Origin: Adiantum capillus-veneris
Taxonomy: Eukaryota; Streptophyta; Polypodiopsida; Polypodiales; Pteridaceae
Length of the DNA stretch: 64,000 bases
Assembly: GCA_014529385.2 (NCBI GenBank)
Contig: CM043942.1
Span: forward strand, 108,003,141-108,067,140
Direction: 5' to 3'
Position 1 is the first letter of the stretch. Every line of letters starts with the position of its first letter. Both the position numbers and the translations under genes were made by a program. The notes under the pieces were generated by a model, which saw only the letters and a list, made by a program, of their open reading frames with translations, was not told where the DNA came from and searched no databases. This document shows, piece by piece, positions 45,269 to 55,801 of the stretch.

Positions 45269-46132
45269 TGTAATGGAAATGGCCTATGAACTTTGAGAAT
45301 AGTGGAATTAAGAAAATTAGAGTGAGCATTTTTGTGAGACTACTTTGAGAACATAGAGGGTAGTGCTAGCTACCCCTATTCTAGCACTAGCTGGCACTTG
45401 ATTGGACCTCCTCAAGCTTGGCTAATCACATGCTTAGTGCATATCAAGCAACAAGGGTAGCCTTGGGACAAGTGTCCCCTTTTCCTCTTTGAGAGAGAAG
45501 GACTTGATAAATGCATACACAATTAATTAAATTAGATAAATTATCATTGGACCCCTTGGGAGGCTAACCAATAGGCTTTAGACACAGCATGAGGGCAACA
45601 TGAAGAGGAACTTGACAAGTGTCCTAATTGCTTTCTTTGTACCAACGTTTGCCTTGTGTGAGGGCGTGTGTGTTCTCTCTCAGGTCCTACATAGAGGGCT
45701 CGCCCCCTCATGAGTAGGGATATGCTTTGACTCTTTGAACCCTTAACCCCTCAAGCACCTTAGTCATGGAGCACCTTAGCACCTTAGCACCTTAGTCATT
45801 AAGCGCCTCAATCACCTTAGTCAGCAATCATGCCAACAAGCACCTCAAGCTTGGACTGGGTTCCCACCTCAAGCACAACCCTAGCTTGTCTAAGGTCAAA
45901 GGACTTTTAACACTAAATATTGGAGGTCTTTAATGAAGCTAACCCTAAGGTCTTCAAGCTCCATTAGCTAGCCTTTCTCTTTGACATACCATCTCTCATT
46001 TGGACCCATTTACCGTGTTGAGATAGACCCATAAGCACATGTCTATATTCTAACCCTTGTTCCCATCTATTCTCCCACATTGAATGATCATTTTAAATCA
46101 TTTGGGTTGGTTAAATATTAGATTTTATGACA
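45269..46132 (-). repeat. Solo LTR of family E
   Basis: It begins and ends like the family E LTRs (plus strand 'tgtaatggaaatggcc'...'gattttatgaca') and is flanked by an exact TAAGA duplication (45264-45268 and 46133-46137). At 864 bp it lacks roughly 600 bp of the 1.45-kb LTR, including the coding-like block at 29100-29400, which is replaced by 'gtgctagctacc...' sequence. It is a solo LTR left by LTR-LTR recombination or a subfamily member. Confidence 0.9.
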
Positions 46133-46251
46133 TAAGATATTTAAGGAGGAGGAATGCTAAAGGGAAACATGACATCACTGTCACTAGCATATGAAGTCAG
46201 CACTCTAGCATGTGTCAAAACCTCATCTACATCTCGCATACATCTCTGCTA

Positions 46252-46488
46252 CTATCTCATATGTTTGAAAGAATGACGCCTAATGTGCCCTGTGTGACCA
46301 CAATGCCAACACCACATGTATCGACAACTACGAGACTGCACTGTAGACTCTAAATTGTCGCACATGTCTACTAATTGAATGCCAAGAAACCAAACTATGG
46401 CGAGAAATCCTAGGAGAAATCTGGAAGAGTCTCCCCCTGTAAATTGAGCAAAAAACTTAAGCACAATCTCAACCATAAACCGTACCAA
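46252..46488 (-). pseudogene. Zinc-knuckle remnant of family F gag
   Basis: A minus frame ends 'CRYMWCWHCGHTGHIRRHSFK': CX2CX4H is present, but the final Cys is replaced (Ser/His region). Retroelement gag is the likely source. The upstream part is hydrophobic and does not resemble a known capsid. Confidence 0.45.
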
Positions 46489-47326
46489 AGTGGGAACAAA
46501 GCGGGAGACTACTCAATTACTACACAATCATGAAAACCATGATCAATTGCATAAAAAATGATGCTCATATATGCGTTAAACAACTGTACAAAGGTCCAAA
46601 ATTTGCAAGAATAAACAACATCACTAAACCAAGTGAGCCAAGTCTGGGACAAACAGCTCAATCGAGCATAAATTGCATAACCATATACGCAAGTAGTGAG
46701 CAAACAAGCTCAAAACACAGCTCACAAGGAAACTATTGGCAAAAATCTGCAAAAAACCTGTAAATCGGTGACTACCTGTAAGCTGTAGCCACATGAGCAT
46801 ATGCAATTCTCACTCCTACGAGAGTGTGTATAAGAACACTAGTCCGTGTCCAAAATTGACAAAATCTGCCAAAATGGGATTCAGAACTCGACCACTAAAC
46901 CATTAGAGAATAAACTATAGAGACACATAAAACATTGCAAGAATCTCAAAAAAAACCAACAGAGCATGAAAATGCACAAAACTATGGTAAAACCACTTTC
47001 TAAAACTCCTCACACAGTCATACATGAGCATTATCTGTGCCGTATAATTTGCACTAGATGCAACTTGGAAATTGGCACACACAATCTCATCAATCGAAAA
47101 CCAGAAACAAAGTACAACCAGCTACCTCGAGTAGTAAACACCATCCAAGAGTCGAGCGCGCTCAAGGAAAATCCGCTTTGGAATGGTCTGTCAGAGCCGT
47201 ATGTGCTGGCAAAGCAAGAAAATGGAGAACCATCAAAGCCAAAATGCCAAATCAAGGGGTAGGGTCACCAAGGAGATGCTACGAGTCAAGCCGCTTCAAA
47301 TGCGGGGCTAGAGGAGAGCTGATGCT

Positions 47327-47435
<109 letters not shown>

Positions 47436-48059
47436 TGTCTCCTGGTACGTCAAAGTCGGGAATGCTCGGGATGTTGAGGGAAACCATCAGAGCCAAACTA
47501 CTCCAGAATGGGTGTGGGAGGGGAGCCGATGGCAAAGCTATGGTGGAGGAGAGCCACTCTCTCTCTCTCTCTCTCTTGTGTTGTCAAAGCAGAGAAAAAC
47601 ACTCAATGCCAACTTCCACCACAGGACAGAAGTACACTAGCCAAATAGCTGCCAAATCAATCAAGGCCAATGCTAAGAAGCCAATGCAAAACCAAGAAGA
47701 AAACCGCTAAAATCCGAGTCAATGCCAAGTAGGAGAAGAATGCCGAAAGTCAAAAAACCACCGTCAAAAGATATAGGGCCGATGTCGGGAAACCTCGGGC
47801 TTACTTGCCCGTGCTTGCACATGCCTGTGTGTGCACACATGCCCTATGCCTTCTCTCAGTGACCAAGAGAGCTCCCAAGCTTGCTCTCTTTCTCTTTCTT
47901 TCCGCTGCCCAGAGTGTGTATCTATACGTTGAATGTTCTCTTGGTATCTATCTTCTCTCTTTGAAGTGTGTGTATGTGTGAACAACCTTACACACACTCC
48001 TTGATTATTTTTTTTTGGCTCCTTTATTCTCTGTCGAATCCTTCATCCCCTTCTCTATC

Positions 48060-48089
48060 TCCCTGCACTTAATTTTGTGTGTGTGTGTG

Positions 48090-48127
<38 letters not shown>

Positions 48128-48277
48128 ATGCACAACCACATACTCAAAGCTTCTTGCTTGCCAGTGCTTGGGCGGCGAGACACTGGATGTTTGGCTTGGG
48201 CAAAGGGACAATGCCTTTCCCCAACACGGCCGTTGGATGTCCGGCTTGGGTAAATGCACAACGCCTTTACCCCTACA
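48060..48277 (-). repeat. Probable 5' LTR edge of family F
   Basis: The right end 'ggcttgggtaaatgcacaacgcctttacccctaca' matches the right ends of 37894-38105 and 38376-38584. A second similar unit ends at 48229 ('gcctttccccaaca'). The left part is dominated by (TG)n (48078-48127) and does not align, so the extent is uncertain. Confidence 0.45.
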
Positions 48278-48283
48278 AGAACA

Positions 48284-49620
48284 AGGCTCCAAATAGTCAC
48301 AACAATGATAATAATGGCAATAAGAATAATGGAAAAGTCGATGTGAAGATTGTCATCTGCTACACTTGTCACAAGATGGGACATGTAGCTAACAAGTGTC
48401 CTGAAAGCAAGTTAGCACATTCTTCACATTTTATTGAGGGGATTGAAGATGATAATCAATATCAAGTGCACAACATGGAGATAACACTTTTGAAGACAGC
48501 ATTCAAGAACATCAAGGTAACCCAGACTACCAAGATCACATAGTACTCTTACTTCTCAACGACATATTCTTTTACTTATGCAAGTTAAAATTGGTGATGA
48601 TGCTTTTAAGCTATTACATGATGATGGGAGCACATATAATTTCACTCTAATTTCATTTCTACATGTGTTGCACAAAACTCAAAATTGAATACGACTCCCA
48701 CAAATTATAAAGTAAAAGTTCTAAGAAACCAACATAATCGTGTGCATATGTTAAAAAGATTTGCAATACCAATTAGGAGACTTCGTTGAATCACGAGATT
48801 TCTTAGTAGCACCATTACAAAACATAGATTAAACTTTGGATATACCTTGGAAACATCATTGTAATCCAAAGATTGACTATGATAAGCATACACTCATTGT
48901 CACACATAATAAAAAATATTTCATATTACAAGCTAACCAAAAGTTAGAACTAGAACCTCTTCTTAGTCACACTGAGGTTAAAAGGTTGGCTCAAAAAGAT
49001 GGCAAACAATTTTGGTTCTAATCATTAAAGTGGAAACATACAAAGACCACTTGTCTCCTTATCAAGATTTTTTTTGATAAAATGTTTTTTTTTTTTTGGT
49101 TGAAGATCTACCTTTCAGATTACCTCCTTCTAGAGTGGAAGACCATACAATAGAGTTGATTCTAGATAGTGCACCACCTTGTCGAGCACTATATCATCAA
49201 AATCAAATTGAACAAAGAGAAACTAAACATCAAATTGATGAATTATTAAATTGTAGTTTAATTAAGCCAAGTAGTTTACCTTTTGGTGCACCAGTTTTCT
49301 CTTGATCAGAAAGAAAAATGGTATCGTTTGTGCATTGACTATAGAGCCCTCAATAAAATCATGATAAAGAACCATTTTCTTATTCCTCGTATTGATGACT
49401 TAGTTGATAAATTAAGTGGTGGATCCATTTTTTGTAAGATAGATCTTAAATCTGGGTATCATCTAGTGCATATGATGAAAAGTGACGTTCATAAACATTT
49501 TCAACACAATTTGGTTATTATAAATTCCTTGTGATGCCTTTTGGTTTTACAGATGCACCTGCTTCATTTTCATGCATGATGAATTTTATCTTTGGGTATA
49601 TTAAAAACTCATGGTTAAGA
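48284..49620 (+). pseudogene. Ty3 host 2: gag knuckle, protease, RT start
   Basis: Asn-rich gag sequence leads to the knuckle CYTCHKMGHVANKC (about 48360-48400). A protease-like 'DDGSTYNF' follows (about 48625) and the protease-RT linker 'NPKIDYDKHTLIVTHNKKYFILQ' (48850-48930). RT fingers/palm come next: 'VEDHTIELILDSAPPCRALY', 'WYRLCIDYRALNKI', 'IFCKIDLKSGYH', and '[12 protein letters not shown]' in a shifted frame (about 49532). It stops at about 49620, before the YxDD box. Several frameshifts are present. It continues the gag at 36990-37890. Confidence 0.85.
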
Positions 49621-49991
49621 GTAAGCTAACAAGGTGAGGAGGCACAAAGGACTGCTAAGTTGAGGGGACGATGAGATTTATGAAGAGTAAGTTTTAATGA
49701 GTGCCTACAATCACATGGAATTTTTATGGTGTTTTAATCTAAATATATATTGTCCATTATACATATGTGATCACAAATGGCTTATATATTAAGAAAGACC
49801 CCACTTGAATAATAAGGTGAACGGTGCAAATTGCACATTATCATTTGAAAACAAAATAAAATAAAAACAATAAAGTAAAAAGACAAATTGAAAAAGTAAA
49901 ACAAAAGAATATTATAATGCCTTCATAAAAGAAGATAGATTTAATAAGCATAAAAAATAATTTAATAATTTAATAAAATAAACCTTTGTGA
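49621..49991 (+). other. AT-rich non-coding stretch
   Basis: About 370 bp between the truncated RT and the inverted copia. It is dominated by A-rich sequence with 'aataaa' runs. Nothing identifiable. Confidence 0.5.
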
Positions 49992-50218
49992 TGTTGAAAT
50001 TAGGGTTGCAGAGAAACACACATAGCTTGGAGAAGACGAAGGAAGCTCAAGGCACACAATAGAGAGTGTGTTACTTAGTGTGCAATGGAAAGATAGATAG
50101 CTCTAGAGTGATGGGCATATGTACAATGCAGAGGGGAAAAAACCTCCTAAACAGGGAAAAAATACCCCGGCGGTCCTAGTGTGTTCACACACATCACTAC
50201 CACATGTATATGGTAACA
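49992..50218 (-). repeat. 3' LTR of deleted family D copia
   Basis: 227 bp, minus-strand TGTTACCATATACATGTGG...CCTAATTTCAACA, matching 28049-28275 in reverse. Confidence 0.9.
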
Positions 50219-50528
50219 AACCCCCCCCTGGAGTGATGCGGTGAACGAGAGCTGGCACATGAGTAAAGGGAAGTGCCATGCCTTGAGGACATGATCAGTC
50301 CACAAAGGGGAGTAAGCCCAAAGCTTTGCGGAAAGCTTCAAGCTTCTCATGAGACAATGCCTTTGTGAAAAGTTTTGCAAGGTTGTCCTGTGTTGGCACA
50401 TAAGCCAAGCTGATCTCTCCTGCTGAGAGCCTCTCCCTGACATAGTGGTAATGCACCTCAATGTGCTTTGTGCGAGCATGAAAAACTAGGTTCCATACAC
50501 ACTCAACCCTAGTTGTGAAGACTGCCCT

Positions 50529-51241
50529 TTACTCAGCCTCACAACTCGAAGTGGCCACAATAGGTTTCTTCTTGCTCAACCATGATATACATGAATTGCC
50601 AAGCATGAAACAAAAACCACTTGTGGACACTTGCGTGTCAAAACAACCTACCCAATCTGAGTCCAAAAAAGCATGTAAGTCTGGCGGCAATGATCCCTCC
50701 TTGGGATAAAACAAGCCAAGATGTAAAGTGCCACTAAGGTAGCGAAAAATCCTCTTGACAGCCTGCCAATGCTTAGACCCTGGGCTATGCATAAACCTGT
50801 TGACCTGTGAGACTGCAAACTGAATATTTGGCCTTGTGTTGCATACATAAATGAGGCACCACATCTGCATCAGTAAATAGGCTGATCTATAACATTTTCG
50901 AAAATCCCCATAGGCTGTACATTTGCCTCATTGGAATTTACATTCGAACTTCCACCACTAAAAAGAGGCAACAAAGTGTCATAAATGTCATGTGAGCTTA
51001 CATTACTGTCTCTAGTACATGACAGTAAGGGCTGAACAAAATCTTCCACAAATACTACATCCCATGAAACCAAAATACGCTTTGTTTGCAGATTATACAA
51101 CCTGTAACCTTTGCTTTCAGCACTATAACCAACAAAAATACATTTGAAAGCCTTATCATCCAACTTTCTGCGCTGCACTTGTGGCACTAAACCATAAGCC
51201 AAACAGCTCAATAGGTGGCTTTCTATCATGCCATGCTTCAT
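50529..51241 (-). pseudogene. Integrase tail fused to RNase H (deleted family D)
   Basis: Minus strand: 51241-50870 carries the integrase C-terminal/linker part ('DDKAFKCIFVGYSAESKGYRLYN', '...SSHDIYDTLLPLFSGGSS'), colinear with 25860-26240 of the other copy. It then jumps directly to RNase H ('YVCNTRPNIQFAVSQVNRF', 'DSDWVGCFDT', 'SKKKPIVATSSCEAE', 50870-50529). The whole RT is deleted at the junction near 50868. Confidence 0.85.
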
Positions 51242-51247
51242 ATGGAG

Positions 51248-51889
51248 TCATAGACTGCAACGCTTTCGTAGGACACCTGTTGAGTACATAAGTGGCACAC
51301 AGGACAACCTCGAGCCAAAACGAATGTGGGAAAGCTTGACTCTTGCATCAAGAATAGTCTGCACAAGGGAACTTTCTGAAATGACTTCACCTACAAAAAT
51401 AAGTTGCTCATTGATATCCTTGACACCAGCAAGGAAAGTGTCCATATCATCTTTCTCATGCATAATCTTCGACTCCAGCTCTTTACATAGCAAAACAATT
51501 TTAGCCTCATTGCGACTTGCATAAAGACCAGCCAATATATCCTAAGCCTGTTTTGTGAATTTTGCTAAACGAATGTGAGGAACAAAGGTGCGCTTCACAG
51601 ACAATGCAATCAATAAATGAGCATGCGCATCCTTTACATCCCAATGAGCTTGTTTTGCCGTAGGCAAAACAACTGTAATAGCAGCAATCCTTGCAGCAAG
51701 ACCTGCAACATCCTCAACATCACCTACATCCTCAAAACGAGGATGTACATCAATGCCCTGCACAATATTCTAGATGCCCTTTGACACAAGAACATGTTGC
51801 ATCATATAAGCCCACATAGGGTAATTGTCCCCATCCAACTTGTCCTCAACAACAAACATCTTGAACACATCTGTGTTGTTGTCAACCAT
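51248..51889 (-). pseudogene. Gag start fused to integrase (deleted family D)
   Basis: The start 'MVDNNTDVFKMFVVEDKLDGDNYPMWAYMMQ' lies at 51889. UBN2-type gag follows with stops near 51770 and 51540. At about 51350 the sequence switches to integrase DNA in a non-native frame ('RVKLSHIRFGSRL...'). The missing piece includes the knuckle, protease and catalytic integrase core. It also shows the gag start absent from the copy at 24481. Confidence 0.82.
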
Positions 51890-52252
51890 GGTAAATACTG
51901 CACCTGATGTGAAAATTGTCCGAAAAAGAGAAAAAACAAAGCGGGAACAACACGTGCTATATAGCACAAACCATAGAAGACTGTAAGGCACCTGTTATGC
52001 AAAAAATGGCACTGACAGAAATTTTGCACAAAATGACGAAATAGCTTGTGCAGTACTGTCTGTAGTGGAAACGAAGGCCAAAATGAGTCCGAATAAAAAA
52101 TCTGAGCAGAATGAGCTCAATGAGCTCACCCAAAATTTTTGTCGACCTGCGAACGCTCGCCAAAGCTCACAGAAATTGGAGAAAGTGAGCAGGTGTGTGA
52201 TGGAGCTGCTGGCGACTGAGCCCGAGAGGACGCAACCTGGTCTGATACCAAT

Positions 52253-52480
52253 TGTTGGAATTAGGGTTGCAAAGAAACACACACAGCTTGGAGAAGATGA
52301 AGGAAGCTCAAGGCACACAATAGAGAGTGTGTTACTTAGTGTGCAACGGAATGATAGATAGCCCTAGAGTGAAGGGTCGTATATACAATGCAAAGGGGAA
52401 AAAACCTCCTAAAGAGGGAAAAAATGCCCCAGCGGTCCTAGTGTGTTCACACACATCACTACCACATGTATATGGTAACA
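52253..52480 (-). repeat. 5' LTR of deleted family D copia
   Basis: 228 bp, adjoining the PBS (TGGTATCAGACC on the minus strand). It is nearly identical to 49992-50218. Confidence 0.9.
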
Positions 52481-52485
52481 GTGAA

Positions 52486-53254
52486 GTCCTTAAATGAAAG
52501 GACTCTTTACAAATCAAAATATTCAAAAAAAATTATTGAATCAATACTTCATATCATGGTTTAAACTCCAATGAACACTCCTTAATTCTTTATTCTCTAA
52601 AACCTTTTTCAACATGCCAAAAAAAAGAATGCAGCTTTGGGAAATGCAATTTCTGTCTCTTCAAGACTTTTCAGGCTTTTTTGAGGGACACATGTCTAGC
52701 AATTAGAATTGAACAGCCTTCACCCATATGGATATTAGGGCCTTTAGCAGCCCAAAAACTCTATGCTATGAAGAGGAGAAGGAAGAATAATAATCACTTG
52801 GACATCAATCTTTGAGAATACCCCGATTCACTATTAAGGGGATGGTTGTTGGATAAGCCCAACTTGTTTCCCCTGTGAACCGCCCAACATGTCATCATAT
52901 AATATACTCACACATGATGAAAAAGGAGATCCCAATTTTTTTAGGTTGGTTGTGATTCCTCTTATCTCCAAAAAGATCTCCCCAAGCATGGTTGTAATTC
53001 AATCTCTATTAAAACTCTACTTTATTAATAATTATGGTAATACTTTTATATAAAAAACTCCAAATTAAGGGATGGTGTATCTTGGTTAGAATAATAGTTT
53101 TCATCACACACAATTTAGCCTATAGATAGCATTCAAAATCAAGAAGCAAGACTAGGCGTAGGCTCTTCACCTTTCTCCTCTTTCGACGAAAGCAACAACT
53201 ATTCTCCTAGAGAATACAAGAGGAGAGGACATCGCAAATCTTACCCTGCATGAC
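52486..53254 (+). other. Non-coding, with a possible copia LTR start
   Basis: No gene. At 52847 'TGTTGGATAAGCCCAACTTG' follows a purine run and resembles the start of the copia G LTR, so a decayed LTR may begin here. Sequence before 53255 may belong to the leader of the family E copy. Confidence 0.35.
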
Positions 53255-53674
53255 GAAGGTCTCAAAAGCTCAAGAAATTCAAAGAGGGAGGAAAGAGTCT
53301 CTCTTTTCTCACTTATGATGGCACCTTTGGTGCTATCGACAAAGTATTGGCCTTCATCCAACAATTTGATGCGGGCTTTGGAGATGAGGGCATCACGGAG
53401 TCCTCCAAGTTACACCATGTAACTATGCACTTCTAGAAATCTGCTCATCAATGGTGGGCTAGCCTTTGTTGGCAACGGTGAAGCCCTAAAGACATGGAAA
53501 ACTCTATAAGTTTCCATCATGAAGCAATTTCTTGCAAGCAATGCAAAGGACAAAGTGCTTACCAAATGGTGGAGTTTGAAGTTGCTCTCCAACGAGTCTA
53601 TCCACAAATATGTGGACAAGTTTTGGGATTTACATCTCAAGGCTACCATCTTTCAAAAGATAGACTTTGCCAGG
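53255..53674 (+). pseudogene. Family E gag, first half (plus strand)
   Basis: Plus-strand pieces show gag: 'YDGTFGAIDKVLAFIQQFDAGFGDE' (from about 53315) and, in another frame from 53519, 'MKQFLASNAKDKVLTKWWSLKLL.NESIHKYVDKFW', almost the family E gag of 34400. It breaks at 53674, where the family H LTR begins after CCAGG. The next gag residues are found at 57770, reading the opposite way. Confidence 0.88.
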
Positions 53675-54585
53675 TGTTAGCAGCAAGCTAACTTTTTCGG
53701 AGCTCTTATTGTAAAAACACTTATTATTTTGATAAATCGAGAATAATGTAACTCCTATTTCACGGATAAACCTTTGTAATCGATGAGCCAGGGCTACAAG
53801 CTTCCGATTGTATCAACCTGTCATTTACCATCTTTAGTTAGAGCTCCTAGATTATTTGTTTTGACCACCAAAAACCTTGGCTAAGGTATAAAAGCCAATT
53901 TTTGTAAGTTATTAAAATTTTTTTGGATAATGAAATACACAGTGTGAGCTAACGGTGCTCACTTATCTCCTTCTCGCGCTTCCTACTTCCTCTCCGATTG
54001 TCACATTGCAGTTGTGTTTGTTGCATTGCAACCGTAGGTAAGAGCTCTATGCATTGATGTAAGCATTTCATAGTATTTCATAGCTTGTGGCGTCGTCGAC
54101 CCGTGGCCTAATTTCATCATAAGTAGGAATTTACACTTTAAAATAAAAAACTAAGCATAGGCGGGGTATTGGGACATCATTGCTAACCATTTAGATGCAT
54201 TCTGGGTCGAAAATGACTAGGTCAAAAATCCACTGCTGTTAATTCGCGATTTTTACACTTGACCTAAAGTGGAATTTCAGATTGTAAGCATGTGTGCTTA
54301 AGTCTTATAAACCTTTCCTAGAAGTTTCGTTACGTTTGGATATCATTTTATGCTGTAACGGATGTGATTTGTTTGCCGATGAGCGATTGGCTTTTGGTGA
54401 TTTTAATCACTTGAGTGTAGCTTGAGTTAGATGTGAGTTGCTTGTTGTTTCCCGAGAGATTGACAACTTCTTGTAGCCTCTATGCACTAGTCGAGTCAGC
54501 TTCGTCCCATGGATTGACAATTTAATCGTGGTTCTCGCTAAATCTGCACAATAAGATAGGAGTGAGGTTAGACACCCGTCCCACA
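53675..54585 (+). repeat. Family H LTR, plus orientation
   Basis: TGTTAGCAGCAAGC...CCGTCCCACA, 911 bp, with a TATA box (GGTATAAAAG near 53888). It is the inverted counterpart of 57776-58687 (912 bp). It is followed by a PBS, so it is a 5' LTR. It inserted into gag with target bases CCAGG. Confidence 0.92.
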
Positions 54586-54587
54586 TT

Positions 54588-54605
54588 TGGCGCTGCTGCC
54601 GGGGA
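54588..54605 (+). promoter_or_regulatory. Primer-binding site of family H
   Basis: TGGCGCTGCTGCCGGGGA follows the LTR end by two bases. It resembles the TGGCGCCGTTGCCGGGGA site common in Athila/Tat-type plant gypsy elements, so family H uses a different tRNA from the other families here. Confidence 0.8.
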
Positions 54606-55801
54606 TCAAAGAGACCTAAACTAGGGAAAAACACGAGCGTCTTATGAAGTTACCGTTTAACTTCCTCTAGGATCTCCTAGAGTAAACACTTTCTTTTTAG
54701 AAATCGCATAGCTTAAGATTGTCATCTTTTGTTGTGTACAGGTAGCTTGGAGGTAAAGTCATACTTGTCAAGCGCCTTTAGGATTGTAGGATTGTAGAAC
54801 TAAATTAGGATTTTGAGAATGATTGATAGATGAGACAAGTCTTGAGATCAATGCTCAGAAAACCATAAAAAACAAGAAAACGAGTGTTTGTGGACACTTT
54901 CCACAACCCCATTGCATGAGAACCTAGGAGTACGGTAAGTAGGATCCGAGGTGGATTTCAAAACATTTCTCTCTCCGAAAAATCATTGTGAGTTGTTATT
55001 TGAAGTTGCAGAATTTTAGGTCTACGTCTAGAAATAGCATAGAAAGACTTTAAACCACTCAATCCGACCGGAGAGTATGCTTAAAAGTTGTACGAACCAG
55101 TGGGTAAGCTCAAGGACACATTGAGGTAAAAATTTCAAGAGTTTGCAAAAACTCAGATTTTTTACTTTTTCTTGATATTTTAGGCCAAATTAAGTTTTGA
55201 CTTGATTCATAGGCTTAAAATAGCTCCTGAAAAGACTGTCTATTGAAAAGGTGCAAAAAAATTGTTTATTTTGGGCATAAACTAAATAATCACGATTATT
55301 TACTTTCAGCTCAAATTTGACCAAGGTTGATACCAGTGACTCATTGTATGTGTACAAACAACTTTTGTAAAGGCACATAGGATTTGGATCACAAAACTAA
55401 CAAAAAATTGGATGAAAACTAAAGTTTGTACTGACTTTTGGGAACTTGAGTGTAAATTGGGAAAAAAATTGTCCAAACTCAATGAAATTTGATTCATAGG
55501 CTTGTATTGATGTGATAAACATGTGTGCATGCTCACTTGACCAAAAAGATGCAAAAAGTTGCCAGTTGTAAATAATCACGATTATTTACATATGTCCCAT
55601 CTTTCAACCTTTTTGACTAAGCTAGCATACCACTAGTTTTACCATGTTGTAATAAGCCCACAAAACAAATTTGGTAAGATTTGGATCATTGGATTGAAAA
55701 TTGTGACCAAATTTGCAAAGTTAGTCTGCGGACAGAAAACTGATGACTATTTGACCAAAAATAGTCCAAACTTGATGAAACTTGGCTAGAGACCTTAAGT
55801 G
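54606..55801 (+). other. Family H leader with palindromic repeats
   Basis: Non-coding. The near-palindrome AAATAATCACGATTATTT appears near 55285 and 55572, about 290 bp apart, and again (62433 and 62730) in the other piece of the element. At about 55801 the sequence changes abruptly to minus-strand family E RT ('taatggtcctgctatttgag'), which marks an inversion breakpoint. Confidence 0.7.

Larger units (their letters stand above)
49992..52480 (-). mobile_element. Internally deleted family D copia, minus
   Basis: LTRs at 49992-50218 and 52253-52480, a PPT (50219-50233) and a PBS (52239-52250, TGGTATCAGACC) define a complete but shrunken element. GTGA flanks both sides (49988-49991 and 52481-52484), a 4-bp match. 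Internal DNA of 2.0 kb has lost two blocks: from mid-gag to the integrase end (junction near 51350), and from the integrase/RT linker to RNase H (junction near 50868). It cannot encode RT. Confidence 0.92.
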
